From the NCBI GenBank assembly GCA_012510935.1, contig JAAZHB010000149.1, positions 1 to 15,538 of the forward strand: a DNA stretch of 15,538 nt, in the 5' to 3' direction. A program made the position numbers and the translations under genes. This document shows, in pieces, positions 1-8,459 of this stretch. The notes beneath the pieces were generated by a model, which had not been told where the DNA came from, ran no database searches, and saw only the letters and a list, made by a program, of their open reading frames with translations. Numbering within the stretch: position 1 is the stretch's first letter; each line of letters opens with the position of its first letter. This stretch comes from Clostridiales bacterium (GTDB lineage: Bacteria > Bacillota_A > Clostridia > Peptostreptococcales > Anaerovoracaceae).

Positions 1-581
1 CCGAAAGCCATTATTACGAAATCTTCTGACGCAACTCCCAAGGCTTCTCTGTCTTGCTTTTTGTCTCTTCCATAAAAGTCTGCTCGAACAGGATTTCCGC
101 TATATATGCATTTATCTGGATTGTCGAATTGATCTCTTCCCTTCTCAAATCCTAGGAAAATCTTTCTAGCATATTTGCTAAGTATTTTATTCGAAAGTCC
201 TGGGAAAGCATTTTGTTCTTGAATATATATTCTCGCGCCGTATTTATGTGCTGCAAGTACAACCGGTACACTTACAAAGCTCCCGGTGCTAATAACAACA
301 TTCGGCTTGAACTCCTTCATTATCTTGTAGGCTTCTTTTCTGCCCTTTAATGTGCACATTAAAGTCTTTGCAATTCTAACTGGATTCTTCCTATCAAACC
401 ATTCAGCCGTAACTATCTTAAGGTCATAGCCTGCTTTAGGAACAATGGTAGTTTCTAGTCCCCATTGGTGTGCAACATAAATGATTTCCGCGTTCGGTCT
501 CTTCTCGCGAATCTTATTTCCAATAGCAATGGCAGGATAAATATGCCCGCCTGTACATCCACCTGTAAGAATTACTCTCAT
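1..581 (-). CDS. murG: MurG, UDP-GlcNAc:lipid I N-acetylglucosaminyltransferase (3' end outside the window)
   Basis: MurG transfers GlcNAc from UDP-GlcNAc to lipid I on the inner face of the membrane, giving lipid II. Only the first 193 codons are in the window; the frame is open to the left edge. The visible N-terminal GT-B domain begins MRVILTGGCTGGHIYPAIAI, which matches the family's glycine-rich loop and HIYPA motif. Further along are IQEQNAFPGLSNK (the family's EQN.PG..N segment) and SGNPVRADF. The loop has Cys where most homologues have Gly (GGCTGG instead of GGGTGG), a small variation. The ATG overlaps the ftsW stop codon in an ATGA arrangement, so the two genes are probably translationally coupled. 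The UDP-GlcNAc-binding C-terminal domain cannot be seen here. Confidence 0.95.
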   Translation of the reverse strand, partial: MRVILTGGCTGGHIYPAIAIGNKIREKRPNAEIIYVAHQWGLETTIVPKAGYDLKIVTAEWFDRKNPVRIAKTLMCTLKGRKEAYKIMKEFKPNVVISTGSFVSVPVVLAAHKYGARIYIQEQNAFPGLSNKILSKYARKIFLGFEKGRDQFDNPDKCIYSGNPVRADFYGRDKKQDREALGVASEDFVIMAF

Positions 582-1852
582 TTTTGCTTTGCTACCTTTC
601 TATTGTTCTTTTTCTCTTTAAACTGCCCTCGCGATATATTAAGGACAATTCCAATAGCTATCATGAACACCCAAATCGATGTGCCTCCATAACTGACAAA
701 TGGTAGTGTAATACCAGTTGGCGGCATTGAAGAAGTTACAACCGCAACATTAATAACTACCTGAAGTCCAACCATTACTCCTACGCCGGTTGCAAGATAA
801 AAGCCCAATCTATCAGTCGCTCTTACCGCTGTAATAATACAGAGATAGAAAAGTCCAACGTACACAGCCATCAAAACTATAAAACCTATAAAGCCAAATT
901 CCTCACCGATGATAGCAAGTATAAAGTCATTATGCGGCTCTGGAAGATATAGGTTCTTCGCAACACTTTTTCCTGCGCCAAGTCCAAATAGTCCGCCATT
1001 TCCAAGCGCAATAAGGCCTTGTGTTACCTGGTAACCAGTCCCTTGAGCATCCGAGAAAGGATCAAGAAAGCTTGTTATTCTAGAGTACCAGTGAATGTCT
1101 CTAAAGAAAACTAATATCGCTCCAACGAGCGCGACACCTCCTGCTAACCCAGCGACAATCCACCCCATATACAGTCCACCGACGAGCAGGATCGAGCCCA
1201 TAATTAGCGCAATAACGATTGCTGTAGACAGGTTAGGTTGCTTCATAATCAAAAGGACATGAGCTAGCAAAATGAGAACTAAGAAGACCTGAGTTGATAA
1301 TTTCTTCATCTTCTCAGGGTTTCTATTCAAGTATGTTCCTGTGAATAGAATTACAAATAACTTAGAAAACTCCGATGGAGTCAATGATGTAAATCCGAGA
1401 TTAAACCATCTCTTCGCACCATTTACTTCTACTCCAAACACAAGTACCAGTGCAAGGGATAAAAGACTAATAATAATAGCAATATTTCCCCATTTCTCAT
1501 ACTTATGGTAATCATATCCTGCAAAAAAGAACAGCATTACAAAGCCAGTTAACGCATTAAAAAGCTGCTTTTTCATATAATAGAGAGGATCCGGGTCAGC
1601 CATATATACAGTCTGGTAATAGCTTGCACTGAATACCATAAGCACACCGAAGATTGTAATCCCTATTACAGTGAATAGAATCAGCTTGTTGCACGACCCA
1701 ATTGCCTCTTTGGAATTGTTATAACATCCCATGACAAAACGCCCAAGCCTTGTATTCTCAAGAAAATTGATGCGTTTCTTATCTGACTTGGCTTTCTTGG
1801 TCTTCTTTTTTTTCTCTTTTGGTTTCTTTTCTTTCTTTGACTTTAAACCCAT
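578..1852 (-). CDS. ftsW: FtsW/SpoVE-type SEDS peptidoglycan glycosyltransferase
   Basis: This SEDS-family membrane protein polymerises lipid II glycan strands at the division site together with a class B PBP. The 424-residue protein has a very Lys-rich cytoplasmic start (about the first 28 residues), then about ten hydrophobic segments starting near residue 57 (LILFTVIGITIFGVLMVFSA). Family signatures are present: NGAKRWFNLG then TPSEFSKL, DPFSDAQGTGYQ, GLFGLGAGKSVAKNLYLPEP, and HNDFILAIIGEEFG. The Asp of HNDF, at residue 309, corresponds to the essential SEDS aspartate (D297 in E. coli FtsW). PPTGITLPFVSYGGTS lies near the C-terminus. The usual QPDLG motif reads QPNLS, a mild deviation. It lies 40 bp after murD and overlaps murG by 4 bp. 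Sequence alone does not separate vegetative FtsW from SpoVE; the murD-murG position fits either. Confidence 0.95.
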   Translation of the reverse strand: MGLKSKKEKKPKEKKKKTKKAKSDKKRINFLENTRLGRFVMGCYNNSKEAIGSCNKLILFTVIGITIFGVLMVFSASYYQTVYMADPDPLYYMKKQLFNALTGFVMLFFFAGYDYHKYEKWGNIAIIISLLSLALVLVFGVEVNGAKRWFNLGFTSLTPSEFSKLFVILFTGTYLNRNPEKMKKLSTQVFLVLILLAHVLLIMKQPNLSTAIVIALIMGSILLVGGLYMGWIVAGLAGGVALVGAILVFFRDIHWYSRITSFLDPFSDAQGTGYQVTQGLIALGNGGLFGLGAGKSVAKNLYLPEPHNDFILAIIGEEFGFIGFIVLMAVYVGLFYLCIITAVRATDRLGFYLATGVGVMVGLQVVINVAVVTSSMPPTGITLPFVSYGGTSIWVFMIAIGIVLNISRGQFKEKKNNRKVAKQK

Positions 1853-1892
1853 ACTCTTTTGTATCCCATTTATCTCGGACTATTTTCACCCT

Positions 1893-3278
1893 CTATTTAA
1901 GCATATCTTCAACACAACTTTTAAAGTGATTGCCTCTTTGTTCATAGTTATCATACATATCCCAGCTTGCACATGCAGGTGACAGAAGAACTTTATCCCC
2001 CGACACTGCCAATTCTCTCGCTTTTGCAACGCAGGCTGACATGTCTTTGCAATTGTAAATGTTGTCAAAGCCAACATCTCTAGCATTTTTCTCAATAATT
2101 GGTGCGTCTCTGCCAAGAAGGATGAGGCTCTTAACATGTCCCTCAAAAGCCCTCGTTAGTTCTGTAAAATCTTGGCCCTTGCCATCTCCCCCAGCTATCA
2201 GAATAATATTATCCTTAAGGGCTTTGAGAGCGGTAACGGCAGCATCAACATTTGTTCCTTTGGAGTCATTGTAATATCTTACATCATCAACAGTTCCAGA
2301 GAACTCAATTCTATGCTCAACACCAGGGAACTTCCTTAAAGTCTCGCTTATTGTCTCTACATCAATTCCCGCAAAATAGGAAATTGCGGCAGCTGCTAGC
2401 GCGTTCTCAACATTATGATTTCCAATTATTTTGAGTTCATCAACCCCACATAGTTGATAAGATGACTCATCATCTCTAATTGTAATCTTCCCATCCTCAA
2501 CAAAAGCTCCATAATCAAGCATCTTTGTACGGCTAAACGGAACCAGTCTTGCCTTGCACTTCTCTACAAGCTTTATTGTTGCTTTATCATCATAATTATA
2601 AACAAGATAATCATCTGAAGTCTGATTCATATTGATTCTTGCCTTCGCCTCACCATAAGCTTCAAGTGTCTTATGTCTATTCAAATGGTCAGGTGTCAAA
2701 TTCAAGATAGCAGAAACTAGCGGTCTAAAAAGCTTCGTAGTCTCAAGTTGGAAGCTACTTGCTTCCGCAACCATCCAGTCTCCTTCATTAGAATCTATTG
2801 CCTGTGAAATTACTGCTTTTCCTATATTTCCAACAACAGATGTACGTCTGCCTGCGGCATAGAAAATATCTCCGACTAGGGTCGTAGTGGTAGTCTTACC
2901 ATTAGTTCCTGTAATAGCAACATACTCAGCCTTGCTCAGTCTATAAGCAAGCTCAAATTCGCCAACTACTTCCACATTCGCAAGCGCAGCATTTCTAATC
3001 CAATCAAGATCTGTAGGTACTCCTGGGCTAAGCACTATCATATCAAATTCTGTAATTTGAGATGGAATACAGCGAAAATACTTCTCGCAAATTCCTTCGT
3101 TTTCTAGATATCTGCCAAATGACGGTTCAAGCTCGTCTTCTGTCTTTGTATCTTGAATGGCAACTATTGCACCTAGTTTCTTTAGAACCTTTACGGAAGC
3201 CATACCAGACTTGCCCATTCCTACAACTAGGATTTTTTTACCTTTAATACACTCTCTATATTCTTCTACATTCTTCAT
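1893..3278 (-). CDS. murD: MurD, UDP-N-acetylmuramoyl-L-alanine:D-glutamate ligase
   Basis: This cytoplasmic Mur ligase adds D-Glu to UDP-MurNAc-L-Ala using ATP. At 461 residues it is the normal MurD length. The N-terminal Rossmann-like domain starts KILVVGMGKSGMASVKVL. The central ATPase domain has the P-loop GTNGKTTT beginning at residue 124. NLTPDHLNRH is the usual Mur-ligase His-containing motif. The C-terminal domain carries YYNDSKGTN, and LLSPACASWDMYDNYEQRG is close to the MurD consensus. The start ATG has an AAAGG-like site about 8 nt upstream. The gene lies 59 bp after mraY and 40 bp before ftsW in the standard dcw order, so it is almost certainly co-transcribed with them. Its stop is TAG. 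Confidence 0.97.
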   Translation of the reverse strand: MKNVEEYRECIKGKKILVVGMGKSGMASVKVLKKLGAIVAIQDTKTEDELEPSFGRYLENEGICEKYFRCIPSQITEFDMIVLSPGVPTDLDWIRNAALANVEVVGEFELAYRLSKAEYVAITGTNGKTTTTTLVGDIFYAAGRRTSVVGNIGKAVISQAIDSNEGDWMVAEASSFQLETTKLFRPLVSAILNLTPDHLNRHKTLEAYGEAKARINMNQTSDDYLVYNYDDKATIKLVEKCKARLVPFSRTKMLDYGAFVEDGKITIRDDESSYQLCGVDELKIIGNHNVENALAAAAISYFAGIDVETISETLRKFPGVEHRIEFSGTVDDVRYYNDSKGTNVDAAVTALKALKDNIILIAGGDGKGQDFTELTRAFEGHVKSLILLGRDAPIIEKNARDVGFDNIYNCKDMSACVAKARELAVSGDKVLLSPACASWDMYDNYEQRGNHFKSCVEDMLK

Positions 3279-3337
3279 TTTCTTTACCTTTTATCTGAAT
3301 TTCTATCCTATATAACAAGTTTTGTTTGGATTCTTTC

Positions 3338-4303
3338 TTAGCATGCAGCGAAATATGCTATCACCGTGAATACCAATGTGAACAGACAGAATCTTGTTAC
3401 TACCTGTGTTTCTTTAAGTCCGCCAAGTTCGAAGTGATGGTGAAGCGGTGCCATACGAAAGAATCTCTTTCCACCGGTTTTTCTAAAATATGTAACCTGT
3501 ATGATTACAGATAGAGCTTCTAGAACATATATAAGTCCCGCAATTGGGAGCAGCCATTCGTAATGTGACACAATAGCTACAGCCGATAGAACACCGCCTA
3601 ATGCCATTGAACCAGTATCTCCCATAAAGATTTTTGCTGGGTATTTATTAAATACAAGGAATCCAAGAAGAGCTCCAAGGATTGCGATGCCTGCAGGTTC
3701 AAGCGACTCATTTACGCCACTTTCTGCTACTAAACCTAGGGCAACGAAAAGACAAGCAACAATTGCAGTAACACTTGATGCAAGCCCATCCAGTCCATCA
3801 GTCAGATTAACAGCATTTGCCATAGCTACTTCTACAAAAATGATGAACGGGATATATATTAGCCCAAAGTTCACGTTAATCTTCAAGAATGGGATGAAGC
3901 ACTCCGTGCCTCCAGTAAGCACCATATATATCGCTAAAGCTAGACCAAACAGAAGCTGCAATACAATTTTTTGCTTTGGCTTAAGTCCTTCATTTTCTTT
4001 CTTGGCAATTTTGTTATAGTCATCTATAAATCCAATCAAGCCATAGGCAATCATAGTTAGAATAATTACTAGTTTATCCCAAGAGAAATCTCCACTACAA
4101 AGGATTGCGATGATAATTCCCGCTATAATTGCAACTCCTCCCATAGTAGGTGTCCCTTGCTTGCTCAAATGAGCCTTTGGCCCCTCTTCTCTTATAAACT
4201 GTCCAAATTGCTTCTTCTTGAGAAAGGGAATAAGCAAACCTGTACATGCACACGATACAGCGAATGCAATTACCAACTCTATAACAGCTCTTGAAATACT
4301 CAT
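3338..4303 (-). CDS. mraY: MraY, phospho-N-acetylmuramoyl-pentapeptide transferase
   Basis: MraY attaches phospho-MurNAc-pentapeptide to undecaprenyl phosphate, making lipid I, the first membrane step of peptidoglycan synthesis. The 321-residue polytopic protein has the expected length and about ten hydrophobic segments. Catalytic and Mg-binding motifs are intact: FIDDYNK with the Asp pair at residues 94-95, NAVNLTDGLDGLA with N166, D169 and D172, FMGDTGSMALGG with D229, and APLHHHFELGG with the His triplet at 288-290. The motif GTPTMGG near residue 50 is also typical. The ATG is preceded by AAAGAGG at about 7 nt. It sits 74 bp after murF and before murD. Confidence 0.97.
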   Translation of the reverse strand: MSISRAVIELVIAFAVSCACTGLLIPFLKKKQFGQFIREEGPKAHLSKQGTPTMGGVAIIAGIIIAILCSGDFSWDKLVIILTMIAYGLIGFIDDYNKIAKKENEGLKPKQKIVLQLLFGLALAIYMVLTGGTECFIPFLKINVNFGLIYIPFIIFVEVAMANAVNLTDGLDGLASSVTAIVACLFVALGLVAESGVNESLEPAGIAILGALLGFLVFNKYPAKIFMGDTGSMALGGVLSAVAIVSHYEWLLPIAGLIYVLEALSVIIQVTYFRKTGGKRFFRMAPLHHHFELGGLKETQVVTRFCLFTLVFTVIAYFAAC

Positions 4304-4377
4304 ACTAAATAACCTCTTTTATATATTTTTATATTACCTGTCAATTTCTTTGGAACCAGTCGATAGTCCAAATTGTT

Positions 4378-5790
4378 TTACGCAATTACTTCTACTAATT
4401 TCTCAAGTTCCATCGCACGCGATCCTTTAACTAGAACCACATCCCCTTCTTCTAGAAAACTAAGCAGCTCTTTACCTGCTTCTAGTTTATCGTCGAAGCT
4501 AAACACTTGCATGCTTGAATTCTTTCTCGCACCTCGTGCAATAGCCTTTGAAAGGTCTCCAACTGTAACAAGAAAGTCAATTCCCTTTTCAGCAGCATAT
4601 TCTCCAACGCCCTCATGCAAGCTTTCAGAGTTATCTCCTAGTTCAAACATGTCACCTAGAATCATTCCTCGTCTCTTTGCCTCACTATGCATAACTATAT
4701 CAATACCTGCCTTCATTGATTCAGGGCTTGCATTATAAGTATCATTTATTACAACATATTTATCCGTTCTATGAATGTCTAATCTATTATCGTTTGTCTG
4801 AACATGCTTAAGAGCATCAATTGCATCCTGTGGATCAATTCCGAACCTAAGACCAACTGCAATTGCCTCAGCGGCATTCCATAAATTATGTGCACCAATA
4901 ACTGGTAATTCCAGTTTGTATTCTCTAAGCTCACCGTCGACAAAAATTTTCAAAGTGCATTGTACACCCTCTATACCCTTATCGCAAATATCGGTAAGTT
5001 TGATATTGCAATCATCTCCAGTTCCAACTGTGGCCAATCTAAAGTCCACCTTTGTATGTTCCTTGACACTTTCAACACTCAAAAGAGGATTGTCAGAATT
5101 AACCACTAGAACCCCTTCTTGCGTAAGCCCTGTTGTAATTGCAAGCTTTGCTTCAAGGAGCTTCTCCTTGCTTCCATAGACTTCAAGGTGAGACGACCCA
5201 ACTGTTGTAACGATAGCTGCTTGAGGCTTTACAATATTTACAAGATGCTCCATCTCCAAGCCGTATCCCAAACCTATTTCAACCACCGCCATCTCAATAT
5301 CAGTGTCATAATCAAAGCAAGTAAGGGGAATTCCGTACTCACTATTCAAATTGCCCTTAGTTTTGCCAGTAGCATATTTACTTGAAAGAATGCTATACAT
5401 AAATTCTTTAGTACTTGTCTTTCCAACGCTTCCTGTAATCGCCACCCTTGTTAGGCCTTTCCAATCATCCATATATCGAGTCGCAAGGTTTACAAGCGCC
5501 ATAGTAGTATCCTTTACCAAGATAACATTCATGTCTCCATGTGCCTTCATCTTTGCAGCCCACGCTTCATCAGACACTACAATATTATGGCAACCGCGTA
5601 TTCTGACATCCTCTAGGAAATTATGGGCATCGCTTCTAGCTCCAATAATGCTGAAGAACAAGCAGCCTTCTCCAGTTTGTCTAGAGTCAATAGCAACTGA
5701 ATTCACAGAAGCAAATTCATCTCCGTTTGCTTTTGCAAAAATCTTTCCCTGTGTTCCGGCCGCTATGTAATCAAGTTTTAATTCTTTCAT
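4378..5790 (-). CDS. murF: MurF, UDP-MurNAc-tripeptide:D-alanyl-D-alanine ligase
   Basis: MurF adds the D-Ala-D-Ala dipeptide to UDP-MurNAc-tripeptide, finishing the soluble precursor used by MraY. The 470-residue protein has the three Mur-ligase domains. The N-terminal part contains VAIDSRQTGEGCLFFSIIG. The ATPase P-loop GSVGKTST begins at residue 120, followed by GNLNSEYGIPLT, which is characteristic of MurF. The C-terminal region has INDTYNASPESMKAGI and ILGDMFELGDNSESLH. GSxGKTxTKE plus NDxYNAxP separates MurF from MurE and MurD. The start has GAGGAG about 9 nt upstream and lies 23 bp after the PBP gene. murE, the usual neighbour on that side, is absent, so the tripeptide substrate must come from a ligase encoded elsewhere. 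Confidence 0.96.
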   Translation of the reverse strand: MKELKLDYIAAGTQGKIFAKANGDEFASVNSVAIDSRQTGEGCLFFSIIGARSDAHNFLEDVRIRGCHNIVVSDEAWAAKMKAHGDMNVILVKDTTMALVNLATRYMDDWKGLTRVAITGSVGKTSTKEFMYSILSSKYATGKTKGNLNSEYGIPLTCFDYDTDIEMAVVEIGLGYGLEMEHLVNIVKPQAAIVTTVGSSHLEVYGSKEKLLEAKLAITTGLTQEGVLVVNSDNPLLSVESVKEHTKVDFRLATVGTGDDCNIKLTDICDKGIEGVQCTLKIFVDGELREYKLELPVIGAHNLWNAAEAIAVGLRFGIDPQDAIDALKHVQTNDNRLDIHRTDKYVVINDTYNASPESMKAGIDIVMHSEAKRRGMILGDMFELGDNSESLHEGVGEYAAEKGIDFLVTVGDLSKAIARGARKNSSMQVFSFDDKLEAGKELLSFLEEGDVVLVKGSRAMELEKLVEVIA

Positions 5791-5813
5791 TAGCTAAATC
5801 TCCTCAAACAGTA

Positions 5814-7922
5814 CTACTTGCTATAAATGTAAACAGTTCCACCCTTCGCAATTTTTGAACCAGCCTTTGGATATTGGTCAACAACGACAAATGAATTATC
5901 ATCGGTAGTCGCTGGTTCTATCTTATAGTTCAAGCCTAATGCTGTAATAGCACTAATAGCTTTCTTGCTATCGTTACCACTTACATCTGGGACAGTTACT
6001 TGTTCTTTCTCAGCACTAGCTGCCTCTTCTGATGTATATTCTCTCTCAACGCCTAAATATGTCAGCGCTTTCTCCATTATTTCCTTAACAATAGGACCCG
6101 CAGTGTTGTTACCGTATTGAACTTTAGTTGGCTTATGTACAACAACTAGCATCGATATTACAGGATCATCCATAGGAGCCATCGCAACATAAGATGTATT
6201 TGTTGCATCACTATATCTTCCACCCGATGCGATATTCGCTGTTCCTGTCTTTCCGCCAATTCTAAATCCTGCAACATATGCCTCAGTACCACCTGCTTCA
6301 GTGGTATAGTACTCCATCATGTCCTTCATCTTGTCGGCAGTCTCTTTAGTAATAACCTGCCTTACTTCAGTCGGGTCAATCGTGCTGACTACATTTCCGC
6401 TGCTATCAGTTATCTGTGAAACCACTGTAGGCTTCATTAATACCCCATTGTTGCCTAACGCGTTAATAGCACATAGAAGTTGAATAGGAGTAATAGAAAT
6501 TCCTTGCCCATATCCTGTAGTTGCTAAGTCAACATCGCTCAGAGAATCCGTAGCTTTTACAATCGAATCACTCTCTCCAGGAAGATCTATTCCGGTCTTC
6601 TCATTAAAGCCAAAAAGCTTAATATATCTATAGAAATTTGTAGCACCCATGTCTAGTGCTGTTTTTGCAAGTCCAGGGTTACATGAATTTCCTACAGCTA
6701 CTTTCAGGCTTTGCGTTCCATGCACTCCCGTACAATTAAGTGTAATACCTCCAACGGTAATATGACCATTGCAATAATATGTTGAATTCTCATCTGCAGT
6801 TCCTAATTCAAGAGCAGATGCAGCTGTAATTAGCTTAAAAGTGGAGCCCGGATCATACAGATCACTAATTCCTTCAATTCTCCACATCTGACTTAGATAA
6901 TCGTTTTGCTCATCCTGACTCATTGCCTCAAATGCTGTAAGTTCATCTGAGTTTGAAGGCTGGGTCGCTTCATTTGGATCATATTCTGGCAACTGCGCAT
7001 AAGCTAGAACTTCCCCAGTCTTTGGGTTCATTACTAAGCATGTAACACCTTCAGCTCCCGTTCTCTCAAGGCCTGCTTCGAGTGCCTCCTCTACATATCC
7101 TTGAATAACAGAATCAAGCGAAGTCACCAGGTTAAGGCCATCTTCAGCTTTGTAATATGTGCTGCTGCCACCTGCGACTGCATTTCCATCACGGTCAGTA
7201 GTCAGAATTGTTCTTCCATTGACTCCCGAAAGAGTTTGGTTATACATGTATTCTAGTCCGCCTCGTCCATTATTCTCCGAATCAACGCTTCCTAATATTT
7301 GCGAAGCAAAGGCTCCATTTGGATAATAGCGTCTTACTTTAGTTGTTACATAAATATTATCGCCCCAATAGTCCTTTGCCTTATCTACTTCCTTCTGAGT
7401 AAGGCCTGTGCCTAGCAATGTCGCCTTCTTCTTATCTGCAGTCTCAAGCAAAGTCGTAGTTTCTTCTTCAGTCTTATCTATTAATTTAGCTAATCTTGTT
7501 ACAGTAAGAGCCTTCTCTTCAGTAGTGAGGCTGCTATTATTGTATAGTTCAGAAGCATATCCATATAGTTGATACTCTGTGATTGACTTCGCAAGAACAT
7601 TGCCACTACTATCATAGATAATGCCTCGCTCTGAATCTAGCTCAGTATCAGCCTTTTGCATAGCTGTTGCCTTAAGCTTTAAATCATCAGCCTTTACGAT
7701 CTGCCAATAGCCCATGCGAAAAATAAGCAAAATGAATAAAGCAAGAATAACGATGAACCCAGCCATTAACCTGTTGCGATTCATCGCGTTGATACTATTA
7801 GTCCTAGGAGGTTCCGTAGGGAAAATAGCCCCCATTAGAGACTGTTTATTTTCATGCTCTTCCCCTTGCGGAGAAGTAGCATTGTTATTCAGGTCATTAT
7901 CTAGTCCAAATTTCTTGCTCAT
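5814..7922 (-). CDS. ftsI: FtsI/SpoVD-type class B penicillin-binding protein 2 with one PASTA domain
   Basis: This septal DD-transpeptidase crosslinks glycan strands made by FtsW. The 702-residue protein has a 50-residue cytoplasmic tail, a single anchor helix at about 52-69 (LMAGFIVILALFILLIF), then the PBP dimerisation region. The transpeptidase motifs are intact: STFK with the acyl-accepting Ser at 360 and Lys at 363, SCN at 413-415 and KTGT at 558-561. Residues from about 640 form one PASTA domain (VTVPDVSGNDSKKAIS to the end), a tail typical of Gram-positive FtsI/SpoVD proteins. The ribosome site is weak (AGAGAG). The 105-bp gap before the gene holds a stem-loop and an extended -10 sequence, so expression may be partly separate from ftsL. 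Whether it is vegetative FtsI or sporulation SpoVD cannot be decided here; it is the only PBP in this cluster, which favours a vegetative role. Confidence 0.95.
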   Translation of the reverse strand: MSKKFGLDNDLNNNATSPQGEEHENKQSLMGAIFPTEPPRTNSINAMNRNRLMAGFIVILALFILLIFRMGYWQIVKADDLKLKATAMQKADTELDSERGIIYDSSGNVLAKSITEYQLYGYASELYNNSSLTTEEKALTVTRLAKLIDKTEEETTTLLETADKKKATLLGTGLTQKEVDKAKDYWGDNIYVTTKVRRYYPNGAFASQILGSVDSENNGRGGLEYMYNQTLSGVNGRTILTTDRDGNAVAGGSSTYYKAEDGLNLVTSLDSVIQGYVEEALEAGLERTGAEGVTCLVMNPKTGEVLAYAQLPEYDPNEATQPSNSDELTAFEAMSQDEQNDYLSQMWRIEGISDLYDPGSTFKLITAASALELGTADENSTYYCNGHITVGGITLNCTGVHGTQSLKVAVGNSCNPGLAKTALDMGATNFYRYIKLFGFNEKTGIDLPGESDSIVKATDSLSDVDLATTGYGQGISITPIQLLCAINALGNNGVLMKPTVVSQITDSSGNVVSTIDPTEVRQVITKETADKMKDMMEYYTTEAGGTEAYVAGFRIGGKTGTANIASGGRYSDATNTSYVAMAPMDDPVISMLVVVHKPTKVQYGNNTAGPIVKEIMEKALTYLGVEREYTSEEAASAEKEQVTVPDVSGNDSKKAISAITALGLNYKIEPATTDDNSFVVVDQYPKAGSKIAKGGTVYIYSK

Positions 7923-7954
7923 TTATACTCTCTTTTTTTAAATCAGTTACTTTT

Positions 7955-8007
7955 ATTTTACCACAAAAGCCACTGACCCGCATTGCTATACTACGGATAA
8001 GTGGCTT
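7955..8007 (-). promoter_or_regulatory. Stem-loop followed by extended -10 element, upstream of the PBP gene
   Basis: On the transcribed strand the ftsL-ftsI gap contains an 8-bp perfect stem (AAGCCACT at 8007-8000 with AGTGGCTT at 7974-7967). A 2x2 internal loop is followed by 4 more pairs, including one G-U, around a 13-nt loop. It ends in only four T residues (CTTTTGTGG), so as a terminator it would be weak and leaky. Directly after it lies TGGTAAAAT (7963-7955), a good extended -10 (TGn plus TAAAAT), without a convincing -35. It could be an attenuator, an mRNA processing site or an internal promoter for ftsI and the genes behind it. Confidence 0.45.
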
Positions 8008-8027
8008 AAAAATGACTTTGGGATTCT

Positions 8028-8435
8028 CTAATTATATGCTTCGTCAATGATTGTAGCAGCGAGATTTGAATTAGCAGATTTCTCATCCTCTATTGTTATG
8101 CAATTTTCAGATGTTGGAGTAACCATTCCTAGTTCTGAAACAGCAGTTTTCTCAATATTGCTTAATTTAGTCTCATTAATTATTTCACTGTTAAGAGCAT
8201 CTATTTCAGCCTGTAGATACTCATTATCTTTAGTAAGAAGGTTATTTGAATGTTGAAGACTTGCTTCCACGGAACGGATTGCTATCATCCCAACAATTAC
8301 AGTAAGAACAACCACTAGAACTACGTAAGCACCATATCTCTGATTCGACATAGCATTGTTCTTCGATTTGATTCTACTCTTAATTGAAGACTTGCGAGCT
8401 GTATTAGTTGTCATTGTTCCTGTTGCTGCTGCCAT
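8028..8435 (-). CDS. ftsL: FtsL-like cell division protein (bitopic, coiled coil)
   Basis: FtsL is a small bitopic protein that joins FtsB/DivIC and helps activate the FtsW-PBP pair. The predicted protein is 135 residues. It has a basic cytoplasmic tail (1-33, many K/R), one transmembrane helix at 34-55 (YGAYVVLVVVLTVIVGMIAI), then a coiled coil at about 58-95. It ends with IEKTAVSELGMVTPT, the typical FtsL/DivIC tail motif, followed by an acidic/polar segment. I chose the ATG at 8435 because GGAGG lies 8 nt upstream. The longer frame starts from a TTG at 8450 that overlaps that ribosome site. FtsL is poorly conserved, so the name rests on topology plus its place between rsmH and the PBP gene. 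Confidence 0.85.
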   Translation of the reverse strand: MAAATGTMTTNTARKSSIKSRIKSKNNAMSNQRYGAYVVLVVVLTVIVGMIAIRSVEASLQHSNNLLTKDNEYLQAEIDALNSEIINETKLSNIEKTAVSELGMVTPTSENCITIEDEKSANSNLAATIIDEAYN

Positions 8436-8459
8436 TTGTTCATCCTCCAAACTAATTAT

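Noticed and set aside
1886..2146. 86-residue minus-strand frame overlapping the end of murD
   Set aside because: It is another frame inside murD without family features.
4318..4344. TTGACA followed by TATAAA upstream of mraY, looking like an internal promoter
   Set aside because: The spacer is only 15 bp and the start point would fall on or after the ribosome site of mraY, so it would not give a usable leader. Probably AT-rich chance.
5351..5770. Long plus-strand open frame opposite murF (and similar ones opposite mraY, nhaC and others)
   Set aside because: All plus-strand frames lie antisense to well identified genes, lack ribosome sites and have no recognisable domains.
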